Shown here: positions 26,869 through 33,206 of the stretch, in pieces
How the letters are laid out: each line of letters begins with the position of its first letter
Numbering within the stretch: position 1 is the stretch's first letter
Source of the DNA: DASZWJ01 sp963813895
GTDB taxonomy: Bacteria; Pseudomonadota; Gammaproteobacteria; JAURND01
Assembly (NCBI GenBank): GCA_963813895.1
Contig: CAWFAS010000001.1
Location: 248,001 to 312,000 of the forward strand
Direction of reading: 5' to 3'
DNA: 64,000 nucleotides
Made by a program: the position numbers and the translations under genes
Notes under the pieces: model-generated
What the model saw: only the letters and a program-made list of their open reading frames with translations
What the model was told of the DNA's origin: nothing
The model's database searches: none

Positions 26869-26952
26869 ATGAATGGATTGAAATGGGGGCCTACCCCAAA
26901 CCCTGAGATATTTGTAGACGTGATACAGGATAATCGAATCTGTCTCAAGTAA
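26869..26952 (+). CDS. 27-codon ORF with strong ribosome binding site downstream of the transposase (copy B)
   Basis: Begins 34 nt after the transposase stop with MNGLKWGPTPNPE and ends DNRICLK. AAGGAGG lies seven bases before the ATG, a better site than most genes in this window have. Directly after its stop comes the hairpin CAGGGCA/TGCCCTG (26953-26976), then the nested hairpin TCACGGT/ACCGTGA with inner GGCG/CGCC (26985-27017). No homology is claimed. Confidence 0.4.
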   Translation: MNGLKWGPTPNPEIFVDVIQDNRICLK

Positions 26953-27062
26953 CAGGGCAACCTCGAAGCTGCCCTGGAATCACGTCACGGTCATCGGCGT
27001 CTCCGCCTGTACCGTGATTAAATTATAGCAGAAAGTATAAACAGGAATGTTTTTGTAAGAAG

Positions 27063-27238
27063 TACCGTAACAATTATCTGTGACCTCGTCATACCCTGTT
27101 GTGAGGCGTAGTTTGGCCACCACGTGCGGGAGTTTGGGGCGCAGACTTTTATTCCGTCCGAATGGACAACTTGTGGCGGTTTTACGGAATTGACCACGAA
27201 TAGCAGATTGGGCCAATAAGGCTTTGCTAGTTACGGTA
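27063..27238 (+). ncRNA. Candidate bridge RNA of the IS1111-type element (copy B)
   Basis: A 176-nt segment is closed by a perfect 9-bp stem: TACCGTAAC (27063-27071) with GTTACGGTA (27230-27238). Inside are ATTCCGT (27151-27157)/ACGGAAT (27184-27190) and a weaker CCTC/GAGG hairpin (27083-27106). TGCGGGAG (27125-27132) equals the left half of the target. ATAGCAGA (27200-27207) equals the right terminus at 27337-27344. ACCCT in the first loop matches the complement of the right target half. The position, downstream of the transposase, is that expected for the IS1111 subgroup. The true 5' end may lie upstream and include the hairpins at 26953-27017. Confidence 0.55.
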
Positions 27239-27324
27239 ATCTAAATAAAAACAATAGAGTTTTATGCTTAAACTGGCTTATGTAAATAAATAAACTTTAT
27301 TTACCGGAGGCGCTCGTACCCCTA

Positions 27325-27343
27325 TTGACAAATCACATAGCAG
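27325..27343 (+). promoter_or_regulatory. -35 half of a predicted circle-junction promoter
   Basis: TTGACA (27325-27330) lies 13 bases from the right terminus. In a closed circle the left end adds TTGC and then TATGCT (25670-25675), giving exactly 17 bp between a consensus -35 and a -10 with 4 of 6 matches. The integrated copy lacks this pairing, so the promoter would exist only in the circular intermediate, as known for IS110-family and some other IS. Confidence 0.6.
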
Positions 27344-27543
27344 AGGGTTAGGGAGAGGGTTAGGGAGAGGGGGCAGGCTTGGCATTCATCAGTGAAAATT
27401 AAATGCTAAATCCTTAATATTACCCTCTCCCGCAGGGAAGAGGGGATACAGTGCTTTTCCAAAAATAGGAGCGACTTATTTAATAACGCTTCAGCAAAGG
27501 AGAAGGAATCGTAGAGCATCCACAATTGGGAGAATCAAAACTC

Positions 27544-28710
27544 ATGATAAAGCATTTCTCCCATTTGCATAGCATAATATATAGATCAGCAGCCTTATTA
27601 TTCATGTATTTTCCTCTATGTGCACTCGCCACAAATGACTCACAAAACATTTCTCAGCTCAGCAGCCAAATCCAAAATTTAAAACAAGCCCTGACAACGC
27701 AACAATCCACTCATGACCAATTACAGCAACTACTGCAGCAGGCCGAAACCAATTTGGGACAACTCAATGTCGAACATAAAAAAACTAATAGCGAGTTGCG
27801 TAAGCAACAGACTCTGCTATTAACCCTACAACAGCAACAACTTAAATACCAAAAATCACTTGATCTTCAGCAGCAACGTATTGCACAACAAATTCATGCC
27901 GCCTATCTGTTAGGTCAACAAAATTATCTAAAAATGCTGCTGAACCAACAAGATCCAACACAAGTAAATAGAAATTTAACTTACTACCATTATTTTATTA
28001 AACAACGGTTGGATTTGATTAATCAGCTTAATAATACCCTACAATTACTCGCAGTTAATCAGCAGAAAATTAATCTACGAACAGCAGACTTGACTACCTT
28101 ATTAGCAGCGCAACAGGAACAAATTCAGCAAATAAAAACTAACCAACAACAACGTAAACAAGCCTTACAACAATTAAAACTCGCTATTAATTCCAAAAAT
28201 CAACAATTAGCTATTTTGCAAGCGAATAAACAAGCCTTAGAATCAGTTGTACTCAGATTACAGTCACAACCCCCCGTCAATACGAATAACGAACACTGGG
28301 CCAATTATGGTTCTTTCGTGCAAGCACAAGGCCGGCTGAATTGGCCTACTAAAGGAAAAATCATTTCCCGATTCAACACTCCTATTGATGACAGTGAATT
28401 GAAAGCCAACGGTGTGATCATCGCAACTGGAGAAGGCCAGAATGTCCATGCGGTAGCGCCAGGACAGGTAATTTTTTCGCAATGGCTAGCAGGATATGGC
28501 TTATTATTAATCATAAGCCATGATCATAATTTTATGACTCTATACGGCCGCAATAATAGTCTTTATAAAAAAGTAGGCGACAAAGTAGCCGCAGGTGAAG
28601 TGATCGCTAGTGTGGGTAGTAGTGGGGGTTTTCCACAGCCTGGGTTATATTTTGAAATTCGCGCACAAGGTAAACCGCTTGATCCAAACAAATGGTGTGT
28701 GATGAGGTAA
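27544..28710 (+). CDS. envC: Murein hydrolase activator EnvC (degenerate LytM/M23 family)
   Basis: A 388-aa exported protein. The signal segment is followed by a long Gln-rich coiled coil (about residues 40-250) and a C-terminal LytM domain. The LytM domain lacks the zinc ligands of active M23 peptidases: the HxH position reads LYFEIRAQGK. That is normal for EnvC, which activates AmiA/AmiB amidases at the septum through FtsEX. The ftsEX genes are at 49.5-51.3 kb. I prefer ATG 27544 (GGGAGA upstream) to the TTG at 27526. It is next to gpmI apart from the inserted elements. Confidence 0.9.
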   Translation: MIKHFSHLHSIIYRSAALLFMYFPLCALATNDSQNISQLSSQIQNLKQALTTQQSTHDQLQQLLQQAETNLGQLNVEHKKTNSELRKQQTLLLTLQQQQLKYQKSLDLQQQRIAQQIHAAYLLGQQNYLKMLLNQQDPTQVNRNLTYYHYFIKQRLDLINQLNNTLQLLAVNQQKINLRTADLTTLLAAQQEQIQQIKTNQQQRKQALQQLKLAINSKNQQLAILQANKQALESVVLRLQSQPPVNTNNEHWANYGSFVQAQGRLNWPTKGKIISRFNTPIDDSELKANGVIIATGEGQNVHAVAPGQVIFSQWLAGYGLLLIISHDHNFMTLYGRNNSLYKKVGDKVAAGEVIASVGSSGGFPQPGLYFEIRAQGKPLDPNKWCVMR

Positions 28711-28834
28711 ATGTTCAGTTAACCTGTGTTGGCTTGAGGTAAGGCTGCCCTCTGCTCATACGGCAGCCGTGTGTAGGCACTAAAATTAGACGCGTTAACC
28801 GAATATTTACGCAATGAAGATCTAAGTTCTTGTT

Positions 28835-30043
28835 TTACAGAGATTTGTTCAAACCCGCAGCTATCCGCATAAAATGGTTTTTAACTAATGGTAGTTTTTC
28901 TGTGATAGCAAAACCCAGACTACGAACGTGACGCAATAATTCTTGCTGATGGCCAAATAACTGTTTAAATCCAGCCATAGCAGCAATCATCAGGGTATTT
29001 TCGCTTTTACGCGTGCGCTCATAACGCCTCAGTGCAGTAATGCCACCGATATCGCGCTGGGATTTTACGCAGGCCTCAAGAATTTCCGCGAGACAATGGG
29101 CATCGGCAAGTCCCAAATTGACGCCCTGGCCAGCTAGCGGATGTAAGGTATGTGCTGCATCACCTACTAGTGCAATACGCGGTTTTATATAGCGCGCAGC
29201 GTGTCTCTGGGTCAATGGAAACACCTGCCGGCGATCCAGTGCCTGGACTTCACCAAAACGATATTCGATCGCTTGCGACAATTGCTTATTAAAGGTTGGT
29301 GCATCTAACTGCTGCAAAAAATTAGCCTGCAACACCGAGGTTGACCACACAATGGAAGCCATATGCGCATCGGCCAGCGGCAAAAAAGCTAAGGGTCCAT
29401 CCGTTAAAAAACGCTGCCAGGCCGTCTGTTGGTGTGCATGCTGAAGTTTCACAGTGGTTACCACAGCACTTTGTTGATAGGGTTTGCTGTTAATGGGTAG
29501 CTTGGCTTGACGCGCTACCCAAGAATCACCACCATCGGCTCCCACCACTAAGCGCGTCCCCCTATATTCACCCTTTTCCAGTCTTATTGCTATTTGCTCA
29601 GCACTCTCAAGTAAACTTACCGGGCGAGTCGCGGGTAATAATTTTACTTGCGGCTGCTGCTGTAAATGCTGCCATAATACTTGGCGCAGCACACTGTGTT
29701 CAACAATATGGCCTAAATAGGGCTGGCCTATCTCAGTACAACTAAAATGAATTTTAGCCGGACTGTTCGCATCCCATACTTGCATTTCTTGATAGCTGGT
29801 TAGGCGCAGTTGCGCAACTTTTTGCCACAAACCCAAAGAAATCAAAATCGCTTGTGAGGCATGGTTTAGCGCGCTGACGCGCGGATCGTAAGGTTCGAGT
29901 AATTGGAAGTCATTGCCTGGTGCGGGCTGCTGGTCAATCACAGCAATTTTCAGGTTGATTTTTGCCAAGAGGCTGGCTAATGCTAAACCAACGATGCCAC
30001 CTCCAATGATAATTACATCATGGTCAGAATTTTGGATTGGCAT
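28835..30043 (-). CDS. FAD-dependent hydroxylase of the UbiH/UbiF/VisC/COQ6 family
   Basis: A 402-aa flavoprotein monooxygenase. Motifs: DVIIIGGGIVGLALASLLAK (dinucleotide binding), LVVGADGGDSWVARQ, and ALVGDAAHTLHPLAGQGVNLG, the COQ6/UbiH family signature. It hydroxylates the ring of a ubiquinone precursor at the inner membrane. Which ring position (UbiH, UbiI or UbiF type) cannot be decided here. I place the start at ATG 30043 with GGA seven bases upstream; a GTG nine codons earlier is possible. It follows the HtpX-like gene closely and may be in the lemA operon. Confidence 0.9.
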   Translation of the reverse strand: MPIQNSDHDVIIIGGGIVGLALASLLAKINLKIAVIDQQPAPGNDFQLLEPYDPRVSALNHASQAILISLGLWQKVAQLRLTSYQEMQVWDANSPAKIHFSCTEIGQPYLGHIVEHSVLRQVLWQHLQQQPQVKLLPATRPVSLLESAEQIAIRLEKGEYRGTRLVVGADGGDSWVARQAKLPINSKPYQQSAVVTTVKLQHAHQQTAWQRFLTDGPLAFLPLADAHMASIVWSTSVLQANFLQQLDAPTFNKQLSQAIEYRFGEVQALDRRQVFPLTQRHAARYIKPRIALVGDAAHTLHPLAGQGVNLGLADAHCLAEILEACVKSQRDIGGITALRRYERTRKSENTLMIAAMAGFKQLFGHQQELLRHVRSLGFAITEKLPLVKNHFMRIAAGLNKSL

Positions 30044-30078
30044 GGTGCTTTCCTTTGAAATAACTGGCACTGTTTCTT

Positions 30079-31158
30079 TTAATCATTACCCTGTTTCGAC
30101 TTAAAACCTAAAGCTTCTAGGCGTTTTTCAATAGGCGGGTGGGTTGAGAACATGTCAGCTAGAGAGCGCGTACTGGAGATTCCCGCTTCAAGCGGATCAA
30201 AAAGGTAAGCTTGCCGGCGTATGGATTCGTGAGCAGTTTCTTGTGAAGCGGCGCTATAGTTATCGGCATTTTGCTGATAATCCCCTTGGATTTTCAATAA
30301 TGCGCGCGCCAATGGCTCATTATCGCGCGTTAATTCTACACAACCGGCATCGGCCATGTATTCGCGGGTCCGGCTTAAATACAACATCAGCAGAACCGTA
30401 GCCAAAGGTAGCACCCAACGTAATATCATAATGATAAATAATAATTGGTTGCGAGATCGACCATTACCATCATCCGAGCGGCGGCCACCGCCAAAGATCG
30501 CATTGTAAAAGAGAATATCGAGCAGAATTAGCGTGAGGTTGCTCAGCACCGATGCCATTAAGGTCAGTTTAATATCCATATGACGAACATGGCTTAACTC
30601 ATGTGCCATGACCGCCTGTAATTCGCTGCGGTCTAGTTTTTCAATTAAGCCGCGAGTAATGGCCACCATAGCTGATTTTTCACTATAGCCGCTGGCAAAA
30701 GCATTCATGTAAGGTGCTTCGATCAGAAAAACCTTGGGCATAAAACGTAAACCCGCAGCGACTTTCATTTCCTCCACTACGTTATACAGTTGTAATTCTT
30801 GAGTAGATTTTGCATTTTCCGGGGTAATTTCTCGATATTCAGTACCCAGCAGCATAAGCTTGTCATGTAGGCTGAAAGTCACCAACAAGGAAATCACGGC
30901 AATAACAGTCGTGATTAAAGTTATTTTGGGGAATAGCGTAAAGCTGATCAGGGCGAAAAATAACTGCGAAAGCGAAGCTTGAGGATAGCTGCCGGAATAA
31001 ATATACATATCTACCAGCAAGCCGATGCAAACATAAATTAAAATAAAGGTAACAATGACCAAATAAGTGCGACGGGTATTGTGCTTAATAGCCCCCCGCC
31101 AGTCGGCTGCCGCTTCTGTGTAAGGATCTAGTGGATTATTCGTAGGAGTAGTAGCCAT
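30079..31158 (-). CDS. HtpX-like M48 zinc metalloprotease
   Basis: A 359-aa integral membrane peptidase. Two N-terminal membrane helices (about residues 30-55 and 75-95) precede VFLIEAPYMNAFASGYSEKS and the zinc motif HELSHVRH (HExxH). More helices follow, and MADAGCVELTRD holds the third zinc ligand region. HtpX-type proteases degrade misfolded membrane proteins. It differs from canonical HtpX in its longer N-terminus. It lies 8 bp after lemA, a pairing seen in many bacteria. Confidence 0.9.
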   Translation of the reverse strand: MATTPTNNPLDPYTEAAADWRGAIKHNTRRTYLVIVTFILIYVCIGLLVDMYIYSGSYPQASLSQLFFALISFTLFPKITLITTVIAVISLLVTFSLHDKLMLLGTEYREITPENAKSTQELQLYNVVEEMKVAAGLRFMPKVFLIEAPYMNAFASGYSEKSAMVAITRGLIEKLDRSELQAVMAHELSHVRHMDIKLTLMASVLSNLTLILLDILFYNAIFGGGRRSDDGNGRSRNQLLFIIMILRWVLPLATVLLMLYLSRTREYMADAGCVELTRDNEPLARALLKIQGDYQQNADNYSAASQETAHESIRRQAYLFDPLEAGISSTRSLADMFSTHPPIEKRLEALGFKSKQGND

Positions 31159-31166
31159 GGGAATAT

Positions 31167-31787
31167 TTATTGCTTGGTTTCGTCATGAGGAGGAGGGGTT
31201 GGCTGACCTTCCAGTTTTACAGTATAGCTTTCTTTGGCAGCAATTTGATCTTGGTTTAATTGCCAGTAATCAAAATTAAAATCTAATTTTCCCTTATAAG
31301 TGGAGACGACCATCGAAGCAAAAAATGATTTTTTATCCGCATTGTAGCGTTCAATGCTATCGTTTAATGCTTGCTTGGCATAAGCCAGTTTATTCTCGGT
31401 ATTAACAATTTCTTCCTGCAATTGTAACGCATTTTCATTGGCTTTGAGGGTTGGATATTGCTCAAATACCACATTCAATCCGCCGACTGCCTGTGAGATT
31501 TTATTCTCTGCCTCCATACGGGTTTTCTCATCCCCCTGCACATGGGCCTGTTGCGCTTGGTTGCGCAACGCCACTACATCTTTCAGCGTGCTGCGTTCAT
31601 AATCCATATAGTTTTTCAGCACGTTAATTAAGGATTCAAACACTTTAAAACGCCGATCCAGCTGAATATCTATTTGTTTCTGATTATTTTTTACCGCTTC
31701 TATTAACCCGATCAGCCGATTATAGGTAGCGACGACAAAGGCTATAATTAATAATACAACGATGAGTAAGATAATAAATAGGGTCAT
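31167..31787 (-). CDS. lemA: LemA family protein
   Basis: A 206-aa protein with one N-terminal membrane helix (LFIILLIVVLLIIAFVVATY), then the LemA core of long helices: YNRLIGLIEAVKNNQKQIDI and DVQLDRR-like IQLDRRFKVFESLINVLKNY, and further ENKLAYAKQALNDSIERYN. The start is ATG 31787 with AGAGG upstream; the longer frame from 31817 starts with TTG and lacks a site. The exact role of LemA proteins is unsettled. Adjacency to an HtpX-like protease suggests an envelope quality-control job. Confidence 0.93.
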   Translation of the reverse strand: MTLFIILLIVVLLIIAFVVATYNRLIGLIEAVKNNQKQIDIQLDRRFKVFESLINVLKNYMDYERSTLKDVVALRNQAQQAHVQGDEKTRMEAENKISQAVGGLNVVFEQYPTLKANENALQLQEEIVNTENKLAYAKQALNDSIERYNADKKSFFASMVVSTYKGKLDFNFDYWQLNQDQIAAKESYTVKLEGQPTPPPHDETKQ

Positions 31788-31955
31788 GGAATGCCTCTCA
31801 ATGGGTGATTGAAACAAGACCTAGTTTTAAGTATAGCACAGCTCCAAATTACTCACCAAACTCTAGTTGCTTGCCTAATTCCACCATTACTGGCTATTTC
31901 CTGTCCTAATTTTACGCCAGCCTAGACTTTTGATTACATAACTTTATAAAAAATT

Positions 31956-33026
31956 TTATATTTTAGTCTGCACGGAAGGCGATATTTCTATACCAGAATC
32001 CTCCTCCTTTAGCGATGAAAGAGGTTTTAACATTTGTTGCGCAGATGCCAATAGTATTGGTTCATTTTCGTTAGGATTTATCTGATTACTACTTTTACTT
32101 CTTTGACGTTTTGAAAATAATCCTTCGCCAATTTTTTCGTCAGTAGCAGGTTCTGCTTTTATAGAGGATTTTTTAGAATCCTTATCAAATGCGAGTTGCT
32201 TAAGAGAAGGTTTCAATGTGAAAGAATTCTTTTTATCAAGGGTTGTGACTGCTGGCGAAAACTTATTATGATATTGGTTAAGGACCTGATTTACTTCGTT
32301 CATCTGATTTTTAAAATAATTAAAAAACTTTTGACTGTCTGTAAATTTTCCAGTATGCACCTGGTATGCTTCACTCACGTTTTGCGGAATATAAAATTTA
32401 TTAGTTGATGAAAGCATATGATTTTCTTTGCATATAGCCAACAACTTTTTAAACAGAGTTTGCAGCTCTTGCGTAGTATAATTAGGCGAGTTTAAGCCTT
32501 TTTTTAAATTATTTTTCGCTTCAATTAAACTTTCAATCTCATTTACTATATTTTGCGTCTTTTTATCATGCAAACTCATTTTTTTATCTTTTAAGGCCCG
32601 CTGACTGTTTAGAGCTATCTGCGCATCATAAAAACTTTTAATTTCATTATAGTTTCCCACGATTTTAACCATAGTCTTATTAATAGTAGATAACTTAACA
32701 ATTACTCGTCGATCCTGTTCTAATAGTGGTTCTTTTTGAGCTAAATGTAGCGCTAACATACGAGTATTATTAACAAGATCTCTGGCTGTTGACCCCAAAT
32801 CGGCATTTTTACAAAGTTGAAACAACTTTGTTAACTGTTCGTTAAATACGTTAAGCTGATTACTCAATTGGGATGAATCATTAGTTGTTGCTCCTACACC
32901 CATATATACTTTTTTACACCACTCACAGAATTGATCAATTAAGTTAATATGGTTTAAAATAGTATTTAGATTTTGAGGATTTTGACAACCTGGGATAGTC
33001 GAGGGCTTATTTTTCATTTCAGACAT
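31956..33026 (-). CDS. Orphan coiled-coil protein, possible secreted effector
   Basis: I do not recognise this 356-aa protein. It is mostly helical, with likely coiled coils near 120-195 (KDKKMSLHDKKTQNIVNEIE). A disordered Ser/Lys-rich tail (SKRQRSKSSNQINPNENEP) ends with the acidic SSLKEEDSGIEISPS. A short acidic block close to the C-terminus is typical of Dot/Icm substrates, but no secretion genes are in the window. TAGGAGA precedes the ATG by seven bases. It is divergent from the 918-aa orphan across a 180-bp very AT-rich gap. Confidence 0.6.
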   Translation of the reverse strand: MSEMKNKPSTIPGCQNPQNLNTILNHINLIDQFCEWCKKVYMGVGATTNDSSQLSNQLNVFNEQLTKLFQLCKNADLGSTARDLVNNTRMLALHLAQKEPLLEQDRRVIVKLSTINKTMVKIVGNYNEIKSFYDAQIALNSQRALKDKKMSLHDKKTQNIVNEIESLIEAKNNLKKGLNSPNYTTQELQTLFKKLLAICKENHMLSSTNKFYIPQNVSEAYQVHTGKFTDSQKFFNYFKNQMNEVNQVLNQYHNKFSPAVTTLDKKNSFTLKPSLKQLAFDKDSKKSSIKAEPATDEKIGEGLFSKRQRSKSSNQINPNENEPILLASAQQMLKPLSSLKEEDSGIEISPSVQTKI

Positions 33027-33206
33027 AATATTCTCCTAAGAAATAGCTATCTAACTTAAATAATTATGTAATTGAAGCATATTATTCTTAAGAAAAAATT
33101 ATTATAAATCTTTTATTATCTGCCTTAATATTTCTATATTTTTTCCCAATATTATCTAATCTGGGTTACAATGTATCTTAGTCGCCCTCTTTGAGAAAGT
33201 TGCCCC

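Larger units (their letters stand above)
25666..27343 (+). mobile_element. IS110/IS1111-type insertion sequence, copy B
   Basis: A 1678-bp element, same sequence as copy A in the opposite orientation. The left end begins TTGCTATGCTGAATAATAGG after GCGGGAG. The right end finishes CACATAGCAG before AGGGTTAGGG. The repeat without the insertion reads GCGGGAGAGGGTTAGGG, so the 2-bp core AG is shared by both junctions. The left non-coding end is 89 nt. The right end after the transposase is 509 nt, which fits the IS1111 subgroup, where the bridge RNA is encoded downstream of the transposase. Confidence 0.92.
25631..27480. repeat. Second, partial copy of the dispersed repeat, split by IS copy B
   Basis: The left part at 25650-25665 ends CTCCCCTTGCGGGAG. 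The right part resumes at 27344 with AGGGTTAGGGAGAGGGTTAG and continues to about 27480. The right part contains an extra GGGTTAGGGAGA unit and a further partial copy ending GATACAGTGCTTTTCC. Together with the copy at 25355 this makes a repeat cluster between gpmI and envC. Confidence 0.75.
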
